Source: Cinclus cinclus (Eukaryota; Chordata; Aves; Passeriformes; Cinclidae). From it: a stretch of 64,000 nucleotides of DNA. The first letter of the stretch is position 1. Each line of letters begins with the position of its first letter. The translations under genes and the position numbers were made by a program. The notes beneath the pieces were generated by a model that did no database searches, was not told where the DNA came from, and was given only the letters and a program-made list of their open reading frames with translations. Location of the stretch: contig NC_085047.1 in NCBI RefSeq assembly GCF_963662255.1, positions 92,635,619 to 92,699,618 on the forward strand, read 5' to 3'. Shown in pieces: positions 24,090 to 36,220 of the stretch.

Positions 24090-26040
24090 AGAACTGCATT
24101 AGCAGGACTCAGATCCAGCAAACAGACTGACTATGTCTTCAGGCACTTATTCTCACATCCTGGCTGGATGTGAGATAGCAATGAAAGAACACGAAAGATA
24201 AGGCAACAGCCTCATTCATGGACTCACCAGGATATAGGATGGACTAGTGAGATGGCTTTGACCCTTCCTATCAGGAAACAGTTTCACATTGTTCTATCTC
24301 TGCTCATCCTTTTCACCAGTGTGAATTTGTAATGTCTGTGATACTGTACTGTGCTCTGGCCCAGTAGAGAGAACACATCTTCTGGACCATGAAATGTCAT
24401 CAGCAAAGAAAAAATTCAATATGTTCAAGGTCCCAGAAAACTGATGTAAGGTGGCAAGGCTTTATAGGAAAAAAAATTAGTGATATCTCAGCCATCTGGA
24501 AGGGTATCTGTTTCTCTCTTCTGTCTCCCAACAACCTGAGGAGATTGAGCTGAAAGACTCAACATAGATACAAACACTGACAATTTATAAGATTTAGGCT
24601 GAATTTTGATGATGCTTTCAACAAGGCTGAGGCAAGCTTCTCATTATTTTTCATGTAAAATAACCCACTTTGCTTGTCTGTGTGCTCTAAGAACCTTGGA
24701 AATAGGTGCTTTGGAAGAGCCTATCTCCCAAGAGACCCAAGAAAATTCTGATGTCTGTTGAAGCTCCTTTGTGTGAGCCATTGGCTATGTGTTTTTGTAC
24801 TGTTTTAGGAACAGGCCAGGAAGCAGATGCAATTTTTTAGCATGACAATCTTGCTGTCTTATTCCATAAGTGGCTTGTCCTGTGCTGGCCTGATGACAAC
24901 ACATCCTCCTGCTGAATCTCTGGGGTACAGAGGATTGGAAGAGCCACTGGTGAAAGTCCTGACAAGAAGACAGTGCTTTCAAGGCCTCCCTCTCCCTGTC
25001 CAAGGACAGCCAGAGGTAGAGAGTACTTTTCATTTCCCTGCTGCCCTTTGTGCAAGGCAGGTCACAGACTACTGCTTGTTTTACTCAACATTTCAATATC
25101 CTCTCCAGGCAATATTTTTTACTTCTACTGGGAAGACTGTCTTTCCTTTAATCCATTTATTCCTTATCTGTAGTCCTCATGCTCCGTAGCAAATCTGCTC
25201 TTATTTGTTGCTAAAACAATGGAATTTTTTTACAAGATAAAACAAAAATGGGTGGCAAAACTTACACAGTTCTTGTTTTATGCCTTTTTTTTCAGGAAGA
25301 ACGGAATATTTTAGAAATTCCTCTTGCTGATTAAGAGTAAGCCCTAAAGACAATGCATAAGAGCACTTGTTCTACCAGCATAAGCTTGTTTTCAGGGGAA
25401 TAGCAAGGAAGAGGTACCTGGACTCTCAGGAGAGCTTTGGAGAAAAGAAGGTATACGTGATTGAAATGAGTCAATATAGCCTTTGTTAATCTAATGTAAT
25501 GTTTTTCTGCTTCAGGTTTTATTTCTTTTGTGATATGTAAAATATTACTTGAATTTTGATTGTGTCTCAATTCCATGCAGGTATTTTCAATTTTAAGATA
25601 GGGTAATGTAAACTCCCATTAATAAATCTAGTGAGTACTACTATAATATTGTTTTCCCTTGCCTTTTCAAGCAGCAGTCTGAAATTCTATGAGGAGAGAA
25701 GATAACAACTGACATGGAATGAAGTAATACAAGATGAATGTTATGAATTTTTTATTTTGTTTCAAGAAATCTTTTACATTTGTGGTACAGCACATTGGTA
25801 CCAAACTCACAAGGATGTTAAGGAATGGGAAACAATTTCTGTAAAAGGTCTTGGAACCATAAAGCTCATCAGGAAATACTGTATTAGTTGCTGCAGCCCT
25901 TTTTGGAATTTGCTTCTTTCTAGTAACTCGTTCTATGCCATGTTTGTGATGGACCTTTCAGAGTCATTTATCCAGATTCTGCCACAGCAGTACAGTTGGA
26001 CATGAATTTAAACAAGCTAGATTTGCAGCTCAGGACAAAA
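24090..26040. other. unannotated DNA between CR1 copies
   Basis: No gene or repeat was recognised. The longest open frame is 120 codons (24827-25189 +), with competing open frames on the opposite strand (24785-25033 and 24837-25055), which argues against coding. Confidence 0.6.
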
Positions 26041-26042
26041 GA

Positions 26043-26250
26043 AATCACAGAATGACTTAGGTTGGAAGGAGCCTTTAAAAGTCATATAGTTCCCACATCC
26101 TTGCAATACACAGGGATATCTTTAATTCAACCAGGTTAGACAGAGCACCATCCCATCTGGCTTGAACATTACCAGGGCTGGTTCTACCACTACCTCTCTT
26201 AGCAGCCTGTTCCAATGTTCACTACTCTAATCATAAAAAAAATCTTAAAT
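26043..26250 (-). mobile_element. CR1 LINE 3'-end fragment
   Basis: The plus-strand text starts 'tcacagaatgacttaggttgGAAggagcc', the reverse complement of the CR1 terminus. It continues through the 'ccaggttagaCAGagcacc', 'ggcttgaaca' and 'agcctgttccaatg' stretches typical of CR1. About 200 bases remain; the copy is 5'-truncated and non-coding. Confidence 0.9.
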
Positions 26251-26254
26251 GGTT

Positions 26255-29200
26255 TGGCTGGCTGGCTGTTTCAATATTGGTTTGCAAGTCTGACACTTTA
26301 CTACCTTGCACAAACATACATGATCCTGTTCTGAGAAAACAGCTAGCCCTGAACTCACTGCATGGTTTGAAAATTAAGTCCCCAAATGACCAAGCCAATG
26401 AATGTTCACTTCCACTTCTGTGACTTTGCTATCAGCGAAAATTTGCAATTAACCACAAGTTGTAAGAGTGTGAGTACACTTTTACATAGTTGCAAAGGAG
26501 AGGGGGAAGAAAGTGCAACTTCTCCAAAGGATCTGTCAGAGTACCTGGCCCTAGCGAACCCTCTCTGTGGGGGTTCATTCCTGGGACGTGCCCATGGAGG
26601 TCTGCTGACCCCAGCATTGCCACCTGTGGTAGGGTGTGGGTGAGAACATCTGTCCTTCAGAAGTGCAGTGGGACCACCAACTGTTCCGACAGGTCAGCGA
26701 GCACAAACCTTGCCACAGCTATAGGTATTCCGCTCCACTGACCTACATGATTTGCTCTGGTGACCTACTGCTTTTGTTTATTTTTTTAGGGTATAAAATA
26801 TGCTTATCCAGCCTTTATAAGCAAGTGTGCAAATCTAAGAGTTGCAGTTCTAGAAATCCACTCAAAAATGCCAAGCAAAAGACTGCTAACCCAGCCTCTC
26901 TTGCCTTTAAGCACCTGAAACCTTCCAAACATGCTCAGAGGTGCAAGATTGCACATCCTATTAGGAACCTGCTAAGCTAGCCTGGCATACCAGCTGGATT
27001 TTTAAGGTACTCAGTGAAGATCATAATCCTCTTCTTTCTGGGAGCAACTTTATTACCCCAGGGAAGCAGCTGAGTCAAGATTGTGCCAATATTTCCATCA
27101 CATTGTTAGCTCTCTCTTTTTAAAGTCTTGATGAAAAAGAAGTCATTTTGTCCAATAATTAAGAACCAAAAAAACTTCTCATGGCAGCAGATTTTGTTTA
27201 TGATTTTCACACAAATATTTTTGACAGCGTTGACATTTTTACAAGCATGACTAACTACACATTTACCCAGTTTCTTTTTTTTTTTTTTTTTTTTTGGCAC
27301 TTGAATGTGCTAAAGATAATGTATGCTAGAGAATTCTTAAGTCTGGCAAGAAGTTTACTACATGCCAAGGACTGTTTTCACTTATTTTAAAAGACAAGTA
27401 GATGGCAAAGATACTGAATTTGAAATGGCACCTGCTGAGCTTGCATCATGGTGACTCTGACAAAGGATACTCTTGTCATAGAAGACTTTCTCAGTAATCG
27501 TTTTCATTCAGGACTTTGTCCCATGATTTCTTTGCCATGTTGGGTATGGCACAAATTTTACAGCTTTGGTTTGTTTCTCTGTGAAATTCATTTCATTACC
27601 TAGTTCACAGGAATATCTGCTGTGTAAATAATCGGTACTTAGGCAATACTGAGGGAGGAAGGGACTTCACAGCCTGGAAGGGACAGAAGGGTCCCAGCAC
27701 ACGGCAGGGGTGTGTACAGTGCTCAAAGTCTGCATGTACAAGACTTTACCTAGGAGCCAGCTAAGGACACAGATACCTTCACTCATCTGTACATTTACTG
27801 ATGTACCTCCCTGTGATATCCGTGCTGCTCCGTGTGAAAGCCACTACTTCTCAGGAATCCATCTCAGACAGCTGAGGAAATGCCCTGTGCTATGCAAATA
27901 ACAGAGCAGCACGCTTACCAAAGGAACTGTTTCCCAAAACTGTCCTGTCCATGCTGATGGTGGTATCACACTTGCAGTAAGTGTGCTCCAGAGTTAATAC
28001 CTGCCAGCACCTCTTGCACAGTGGCCTGTAAGACATTTGTTTACTGTCAGTTTGTAGTGTTAAGGAGATGAGTGGTTTCTTGGAGACTCTTGTGCACAAC
28101 CTGCAGACAAACGCTGCCATTTATGATGGTGTCATCTGAGAGTTTTAGGGAGTGTGATAGCTGTGTATTACTGACCCCACAAACCTTCTGTCACTATACA
28201 TTGGTGCCACCCTTAGCTCTCTCTGCCCCCTTCAATATCTTCTGCTTTTTAGTATGCCAGTACTACCCTCCTGCTGAGCAGCTGCCTGTTTGGCATGACT
28301 CATGCCAGACATTTGGCTATTTTGGACAAATGGGGATAGGCTATTTATCCCAAATAGCTGCCTGCCTTGGATAGCACATTATCCTGAATAATGGAAGCAC
28401 TATCAACCTAAAAACCCTTTAGAATTCTTCTGCCTGCACCCACATATTGCAGCAAAGAACCCAGGAAACATGCAAATAAACTATTAATACAACAGATGAC
28501 GACAGACACACTTTTGAAATGATAACTTGGTTTGACTTGGTTGCACTCCCACCAAGGCAAGGAGGCCACATTCCCTGGGTGCAGGGTCTGGGACCTACTC
28601 CAGAGCTCTGTGCCCCAACCCTTGAGGAGCCCTCAGAAAAAAATGCAGTTACCCTGGTGACTTCCCTAGAACTATCACTGGTCCCCTGCTTCCCTTCCCA
28701 TGCAAACGTTTCTGGTTTTATTTTTTTTAGCTGTTGATTCACACACCAGAAAGAGCAACTTCAGGTTTGAAAATCTATTGGGCATGTTCTGCCCACAGAA
28801 ACAAAAAGCCATACAGTTGGGGTAAAAATCAGGATCTTCTTTGCCCTGTTTACCTGCAGATAGATAGGATGTATAGGATGTGAAATTCAAGGGGTGTCCT
28901 AGGAGTTTATATCATCTCAGACACAGATAAAGGGGACTTGAAAAAATTTTCTGTCTTGACACAGACCCTCCTGGGAGAGCTTTTTTTTCTTTGCTTTTGC
29001 ACTTTTTTTTTTTTTTGGTTAGGTTTCCCAATCTTTTAATGGACCCATTGTAATTTATGGTAGATTCTTGCCTAATGATGAATGATGTAGTTTGTTAATG
29101 ATGGATTTGGTTACAGTGTGTGTGTGTTGTAGAGTGAGAGATGATTTTATCTTGTTCTGCTGGAGGACTCAGGTTACCAAGAAGTCTTTATAGCTCTTTA

Positions 29201-30900
29201 TCCATCCACCAGTGGAGCAACCAGTTTAAAATGTGGGATTTTTCTCCTTCCTCCTCCAAATCTTGATGAATTTTAAAACAGCTTTTAAAACTGATTATTT
29301 CTGAACACTGCTGTCCAGTTGACATCATTTGCACTGGTCAAATTTCCACTGGTTTCAACGTGTGATGGAAAGAGTGTGGGATATGAAAAGAATGCGGGGT
29401 CAGACCCAGAGACAGAGAGCCATAGATGGACCAGTGCTCCTGGTGAGCATCAGGGTGAGCTGGTAATAGCAGTGGTAGCTGGCAGAGGGAATTGATGGTA
29501 AATGGAAGACTCACATGGATTAACCTGCCAGGCTTGCTTTTAGAATCTGTTCTTCATTCACTTCAATGGCTCATGGGCATCCCTTCCCCCTCCCCATCTC
29601 GCTTGAACAGTTTTAATTAATTTTTGTGTTTGGGAAAATATGCTTCACATTACTAACGTCCTTTATAATTTCCTGATATTTGGTGTGCTATTTTATGTTT
29701 TAACCAGTAGGGTATTTTTGTGTCATATTTGTAAACTAATTTGAAACTATGAGAATTTTTATCAGATTCAATCCATGTAATTTGGATATATTTGGATTAA
29801 TTTGCAACTGTTCACTAACATTATTCAGTCTACTATTTTTCTCTTGTAAACACTTTTTTCAAAGGCAATTTTAATAAAATTGGCTATTTCTTTTTCCTAG
29901 AAGAGGGATGGGGAAAAATATTTGCCTGCAAAATGCTTTGAAATTTTAGCCTTAAAATATGGAATTAGTAAATGAAAAGGTGTCATTCAATGACACTATT
30001 TTGCAAAGGTGTATGAGATCTGCCACAATCATGTTTGCCTGTGACAATAAACAGAAGAGTTCTGTATCTCTTATCACATTTTTTTTCTCCAGAAAGGTTA
30101 CCTGTGTACTGCACACAATATAGAATTTTCAAATTTTGAAACATTTTGTTATTATAGTAATGGCTATTGCTGTTCCTAACACATACCCTGTCAGATGGCT
30201 TAAAAAATTTATGCCTTGGTTCATGCAAAAAAAAAAAAAAATGGGGGGAGGGGAAAAAAAAACAAAGGTCAAAACTTTTAAAATGTCACTTCTTCTACAG
30301 TTTTGCATAGAAAATACATTGAAGCAGTGGGAGGGCTCCTTGCCCATAGAAACAGGCTGTAAGAAAAGAATGTTATCCTGCTGCTGTAGTTTCCACTTTC
30401 ACTGGCAGCTGCGGGCTGAGCAGAAAAGCACTGTGGGAGCCTATTGTTACCCCAGCTGGGTAATAGTTTTCTTATTTTACAGTCAGCAGCCGAGGGGGGT
30501 TGGGGTGTCTCAGCAAAGTGCCTGAAAATATAACTCCTGCAAACAGATCACTTTCTCCTTCCCCATGAGAAAGAGGGATCCATAAATCTTTTATTTCATT
30601 TGTTTCCTCTACCAAGGTAATGAACTATTTCAAAAAAACATGGGTTTATTTTCCAAATAAATTTTTGCTGTGTGGAAATGTTGCTCCGAAAGCTGTAAAA
30701 TCCCACATCTCTATTGGAAAGCTCAATGATATTCTTTTTGGTTGTTGGTGGTGGTTTTTTGGATTTGGGGTTGTGTGATTTTTTGTATGAAATTTGATTT
30801 CTGAAATGTAAATTTTGCAAGAATAAGACTGTTTGGATGAAAACCCACATTTTTACCAGAACAAAGTTTTGATAAGAAATGGAGGATGTGATGAGGAAAC
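26255..30900. other. unannotated DNA with long homopolymers
   Basis: No gene was recognised. Homopolymers include T21 at 27275-27295 and A15 at 30227-30241, the latter followed by G/A-rich sequence. Two octamer motifs (ATGCAAAT at 27892-27899 and a partial one near 28469) were noted without supporting context. The longest open frames are near 130 codons (30136-30525 +) and partly derive from the A run. Confidence 0.6.
27275..27295. repeat. T21 homopolymer
   Basis: An uninterrupted run of 21 T. It is not preceded by a recognisable retrocopy body on the minus strand, so it is called as simple sequence rather than a retrogene poly(A) tail. Confidence 0.9.
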
Positions 30901-30927
30901 TTTGCAAAGCCTTTCTTTTCCCGACAG

Positions 30928-30989
30928 GGAAAGTGTAAACTTCCCTACAAAAGTGGCACCCATGACTTTATGTTGGATGGTTATAGCTT
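30928..30989 (+). other. candidate exon (62 nt)
   Basis: The acceptor tract cctttcttttcccgacag ends at 30927 and is one of the best in the window; a GTAAGT donor follows at 30990. The first frame of the 62 bases is open and reads GKCKLPYKSGTHDFMLDGYS. A second frame is also open, so frame openness gives no support. The sequence was not recognised as any known protein. It could equally be a non-coding-RNA exon or a chance acceptor/donor pair. Confidence 0.22.
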
Positions 30990-30999
30990 GTAAGTCTGA

Positions 31000-33720
31000 C
31001 TCTTACAAGACTTCAGGTTTCTTTTAGTGCTGGCCTATCCAATTGAGGGCAACTATTTATATCACAACAGCAACATAAGTTAAAGGGGGGTGGGAGGCAA
31101 TGACAAAATAATTTAGATCAGCAGACTTTGCTCACATCTTTCATTTCTTAACAACCAGAATTTGCAAGACCAGCTGCAAAGAGACAACTCTTGCCTATGG
31201 TGGGAAAGTTGCCTAGCTGAATGATTTATCTCCTCAACTTTTTGATAGCCTCAAGTGTCACCACAGCTCCCTTCTGAAGTCCTGCAGAGTAGACCATCAG
31301 CAACATGTAAAGGTAAAACATCCTCTGGTTAGCTGGATGAGATAAAGATGCAGTGCCCAGTTGATGGGAAGGTCATGGCTGGTCAGAGGAATATTTTGAT
31401 TTGAGGAGACCTGTCCCCTGGGCTTTTCCCTATTGCAAATCCTTTGCAAACCCTTGGAAAGAAAAGAAGATCTGCTCCAAAATGGGGTGGATCTTGTTGT
31501 AGCCCTGTTTACTACCTAGGAGCCTTGAGGTGCTCCTGGAACAAATCTCCCTCTCTAGAAGTGATGCAGGGAAGTAGGCAAGAGGAGTACTTCCCTTACC
31601 ACTCCACCTAATCTCTGCAAAGTGTGTTTTCTCATGCGGAGCTCATGCCAGAGGAATGTCTGGATCATGCCCAGGTTTCTTATATTGATGTACTTTTCTT
31701 TAATCTTGTAGTTTGTGGCAGTGGTGATGTCACAGTATTACTGGGTTCATGCTGCTGAGCCTCTGCTGCCTTTTGAAGCTGGATTACAGCTTGTCTGTGC
31801 TCTCCCACTCCTCCAGACCTCAGAGCAGAGTTACAGCTTCTCTCCCTTACTTGCCTTGTAGTGTCTCTCTTCCATCTGTGCCATACAGTCTACTTGCCTG
31901 ACTGATGTGGCTGGCTGAGTTCATGGGATGAAATGCAGAGATGTGTGATACATGAGAGCAGGTCTGATGCTCTGCTGTTTCTTATTTTCCTTCAGTTTTT
32001 GCATCTGTGGTTTTTGGGTTGGTGGAGACGCTGCTTCCCTGTTCTGCAGAGAAACCTTCTGGGATGGACGTATAGTGGGTGCATATGCTGCTAGGATGGA
32101 CCCAGCTATTTGTGTCATGGGATGATGATGATGGAACACATGGTGGGGATTCCCTGGAAATGGCCTAGCACTGCCAAGGTCACAGCTCAAAGCCTTGGGA
32201 AGTCTGTGGTTGTGCTAAATTTGCATACATACCCTCTGATGCTGTCTACCATGCTGCAGGAAAACGTCTCTCTCCAAAGGGAGAACCTTCTATCAAGGTG
32301 TCCTGACTGCCAATACTGAAGGTTTGTTCAGCACATACTCCTGGATCCTGAAGGTGAGATATAGCCTGTCTATTGTGCAGGGAGAAAGAGAGGGCTAAGA
32401 CTTTGAAAGGAAAAGAAGTCAAACTCCACACATTTTCTGGATTATCTTGGACAAGTGCAATAGGAATGGTGTTGTGGGAAAGACTGATTCACTCCTTGCT
32501 TTCAATACTTCCTCTGCAGATATTTTCAAGGAAAAGAATGAGCAACATTAGACTTTGGCATTTAGACCAATGACAGCAACATAAATTACATGCACTTGTT
32601 ACATTTATCAGAATGGAGCCTCAGATCAAACTGTGGCAGGTACTTGCTTTTACAGGACCTAGATTCAAGCCCAGTTATTAAACAAGCATGGTTTTGGAGA
32701 TTATGAATCTTCATAATAGCAGGGTTGAGCCAGAACTGAGCAGGTCTTTTTGCAAAGGATGGATTTTCAAAACTTCACCCTGTATTTCAAGCTGAAGAAA
32801 TTTCTGTCCTTTTCTCCACAAACTTTTGTCTCAGTTCTAAGCCTGCCACACCTACAAGCACTCTGGCATACCACACACAAGAGGAGTCTTTGCCTTTTTC
32901 TGTCAGCCATGCTCCAACTGTGGGAACCACTGGAATTGGGCCAGGCCAATGATGGAGACCAAGGAGCTCTTCTCTGCTCAGAGAGCTGGACCAGCTTTCC
33001 TACCTAAAACCTCCCTCATGCCCCAAAGAGAAACCTCTTGCTGGGAGGTCGCACCTGAGGTCACACATCTGCTTGGTAATGCATCATGCCCTACCAGAAA
33101 GAGGTATAGAGCATCTACCCCATAGGAAGTTTCATTTAGGTTTAAGGAACAGTTTATGTTCATGCTCATATTCAAGATTCAATGCCCATGAATCTTCCCC
33201 AGAAGAATTCACACTCTTCTAGATGTTTGAAAACATGTGGAAAGACTGCAAGCCTGGCTTGAGAGTGCACAGTCATTGCAGTAAAATGGTTGGCTACTCT
33301 TCTATGATTAGTGGATTTTAGGTTAAGCTCACTCTTGTTTTCTAAGAACATCTCCAGCTTGTTGAATAAATAGCTGAGAAGCACAGGATTCCTGTATATT
33401 AACTATCTATTCATAGCAGCGATTCAGACTCCAGTACCCCTGTGACCTTTACATTCTGGACACTAGGTAAGTAGCTCACTAATTTCAAAGACAAAAGGTT
33501 TGCATTCCTTGAATGAACTAAAACTTGTAAGTGAAAGCAGTGGTAAAAGAAAGGATGGAGCAAAGAAATTTCCTGTTTTATCACTTCAGGAAACAGGGTT
33601 AAATACATTGTGTAAATTCACACAAATACATACATAGGCATACACACACAACAGTTCCATTCATATTATTACTTTAAATTTGATCTCCACAATTACTTAA
33701 ATCCTTCTTTTGTTCTCTGT
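31000..33720. other. unannotated DNA
   Basis: No gene, repeat or RNA was recognised. Open frames are all under 90 codons. Confidence 0.6.
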
Positions 33721-33731
33721 GGAAGTGAAGG

Positions 33732-33850
33732 GTTAATTAGAAACGCCACTGTCCCACCTCTTTACTCAGTGGGTGCATGAACTGGGTGGCTGCCCAGACC
33801 AAAAGATACACATGCAGTCAGGGCTATAAATCTCTAGGGCAGAGTTTAGA
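33732..33850 (+). promoter_or_regulatory. TATA-type promoter candidate with an HNF1-like site
   Basis: TATAAAT lies at 33825-33831 in a GC-richer setting (gggcTATAAATctc). About 90 bases upstream, GTTAATTAGAAAC (33732-33744) matches the HNF1 consensus GTTAATNATTAAC at 11 of 13 positions. Initiation would be expected around 33855. Downstream come a short ORF with an ATG in fair context and a GTATGT donor at 34034, which is the order of a small first exon. HNF1 plus TATA is typical of liver, kidney and gut genes; that tissue link is inference. Confidence 0.35.
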
Positions 33851-33918
33851 GCTCCCCTTGTGCTGCCTTTTCTACACTCACAGAAGAAAAGACACAAGAG
33901 ACCAGGTGCTTTCAGACC

Positions 33919-33993
33919 ATGGATAAGTCTACCTGGACTTGTGCACTGCTAGTGCCACGAGCTGAGCAGAAGCAGTTTCACTGTGCCCAATGA
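33919..33993 (+). CDS. short ORF (24 aa) downstream of the TATA candidate, hypothetical
   Basis: The ORF opens with ATGGATAAG, about 65 bases after the predicted start site, and encodes MDKSTWTCALLVPRAEQKQF plus four more residues. The first part has a mildly hydrophobic TWTCALLV core, too short for a convincing signal peptide. It may be an upstream ORF, the start of a spliced reading frame (a GTATGT donor follows at 34034, after the stop), or chance. No family is recognised. Confidence 0.12.
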   Translation: MDKSTWTCALLVPRAEQKQFHCAQ

Positions 33994-34134
33994 AACACAA
34001 AGCTGGAGCTGGAGAGTGTTTCTAAGGTCCTAGGTATGTTACCTCAGACTTGGCACCACATCATCTTGGTCATGCCATTTTGGGTCAGGGCATGGAGACA
34101 GCTGGTTCCCATCTGATTGCAAAATGGCCTGTAG

Positions 34135-34255
34135 CCATCCCCTGCACAAAGGAGGGTGGAGAAACAGATGGTGGAGCAGTTTGCCCAAGGCCACACAGGA
34201 GAAGCAAGAGTGGAGCAGACATCCCTGTATCCCACAACAATGATTCATCTCCTGA
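34135..34255 (+). mobile_element. MIR-like ancient SINE fragment
   Basis: The stretch 'gagggtggagaaacagatggtggagcagTTTGCCCAAGGcCACACAGgagaagcaagagtggagcag' lines up by eye with the MIR core 'gaggaaactgaggca..ttGCCCAAGGTCACACAGctagtaagtggcagag'. The 16-base block around GCCCAAGG.CACACAG is the most diagnostic. MIR copies are old and sparse in birds, and some are retained as regulatory DNA. The match rests on about 60 bases. Confidence 0.5.
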
Positions 34256-34259
34256 GTTC

Positions 34260-35695
34260 ACCCTCTTGTAGGGTTTCACTAAGGAACAGCATATTAAAAG
34301 TCTAGGCAAAACTCCATTTATTTTCTCCACTACCACCTCTCTGTGAGCAGAGTCATTAGGTATTTGTGTCTGGCAGGACAGAGAAAGTTTGTGTAGAGTT
34401 TTCTTTGATTCACTGAAGTTTGTAATAAACTACCAAACACATAGACAGAGTCCAACAACATCCAAAGAAGGACCAACTTCCACTGCAAGATTTTGAAATT
34501 GTTGTCTACTCACATTACCTTAGTAGCAAATGGTGCCCTAGTGGGCAGCAGGCTTTGTCTCATGTGTCTTCAGCCATCTAGACAGACAACCTAAACCATG
34601 TGTCTATGTCCCTGCTAGAACCAATGGAGAGAAAGAGAGCTGCCAATTTTAGACACCAATCTAGGGAAGACTTGAATTACACTTCAAGATCCTTTTGTTA
34701 TAAAACATCTTAGCCAAGCAGTTTAGTCTGGAAAGCCAACTTTTAGAGAATTTCCATTTTATATGAGAAGTTATGCTTTGGGAATAATGCTCTAGCTTCA
34801 GTAGGGACAGACTTCACTTCTTGGTTTTGCATGTTTATAAAATATCTCTATGTTCAACATACAAATACTGCACACAATAGATTAAAATCTGTCTTCTCAC
34901 TCACAAATTCATGCAATTTTTTAAGACTTGAACTTTGTGTGTAATTAGAATGGAATTTTTTTATCAGCCTCGCTCATAAAAATTATTTGTCTGTTTATGT
35001 TTGGTTTATTTTCATCCCTAAAATCTTTGTCTTAATAATGGAAGGATTTAATAAAATTGAAAAAATCCTTCCTTTAATCCATTTTTGCTTTTCAATGTGA
35101 ATTACAATATATTTATGTGGGTAAGTGCTTGTATCCCATTTGAAAACATAAGAAACACTGTTGACTTATAGAAGACCTTTTCAGTTTGATAAAGTTCCGT
35201 GTGTGCATAAAGCAGACAATTAGTTTTAAAAAGCAGAAACACAATGCCCAAGATGCAGACTGTTTACTGTAATGCACTTTTATTTTTATAACACTTTAAA
35301 ATTGCTAAAATTTTACAATGATTCCATGTCAGGTGTTATAATGTAGCCACTCTGTATACTAGAAAATCACTGCTTCTTCAGGAGCACTTGTTAGGGTAGC
35401 TTTTGGGTACTGTTTACTGCCTTTTTTTTTTTTTATCCTTTAACTACAGGCCATTTCCCATAAATTATAGGGAACTTTGTTTGAGCTAAAGGAAATAAGA
35501 TGCTGGCTTTTAGCCCCAAGTTGGTGCAGAGCCATATTGTGGTATTCTTTGGAGAAGAATCTTGTATTTGACAAGTATCAGGCACTTTATGCCTTTTGGG
35601 AAAATTAATGGACTCGGTGGTCTTCCAAGGGAGCATTAGGTCTGCTTAGAAATTTTGCTGAAAAGCAGACTCACGTTGAGGATGGAAAACACAGA
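34260..35695. other. unannotated AT-rich DNA
   Basis: No gene or repeat was recognised. The block is markedly AT-rich around 34800-35340, with no open frame over 70 codons. Confidence 0.6.
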
Positions 35696-35699
35696 CAGA

Positions 35700-35860
35700 G
35701 GTTGCTCGGAGGAATGGTGGATGCCCTAAACCTGGAAATATCCAAGGTCAGGTTGGATGGGGCTCTGAGCCACCTGATCAAGATGAAGATGTTCCTGCTC
35801 ATTGCAGGGGATTGGACTGTAGAGGTCCATTCCAACCAAAACTGTTCTTTGATTCTATGA
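35700..35860 (+). mobile_element. CR1 LINE 3'-end fragment
   Basis: It reads 'ggaatggtgGATGCCCtaaaCCTGGAAaTaTcCAAGGtCAGGTTGGATGG', then 'ggGATTGGACTgTAGAGGTCC', and finishes with 'TTGATTCTATGA', the CR1 terminal repeat. It is a 5'-truncated copy of about 160 bases, better preserved than the 18.1-kb copy. Confidence 0.93.
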
Positions 35861-36220
35861 CTGAAATGGTGCTTTGAATGGAATTGACATATTGCTAATT
35901 GCACAGCTTAACATGACCAAGGACCTACAAATATTTTGTGACTTTCACCCTTTTCCACAATTTTCATGGGCACAGGTTATTTCAAAAGTACACCTTCAAA
36001 ATATGTGTTTAATACTGTTCAGCGAAAATAGTCCCTAGATGTGTCTTTTCCCATTGTCTACAAAGGGAGTCTTTGGGTCAGATGAATACAGGGCTTACAC
36101 ATTGGGTAAGATGCTCCCAAGGATATTCCAGAAAGCTTGTAAAATCATTAGCCAGTTGAAGAGAAATAACACATGATTTTTGTCTATCACCCATTATACT
36201 GAAGTGTGGCTGTTCAAAAA

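Noticed and set aside
27892..27899. ATGCAAAT octamer (POU/OCT site)
   Set aside because: An isolated 8-base match with no promoter or partner motif; expected about twice by chance in 64 kb on both strands.
30227..30262. A15 run followed by G/A-rich sequence as a retrogene poly(A) tail
   Set aside because: No polyadenylation signal or recognisable retrocopy body lies upstream and no target duplication was seen.
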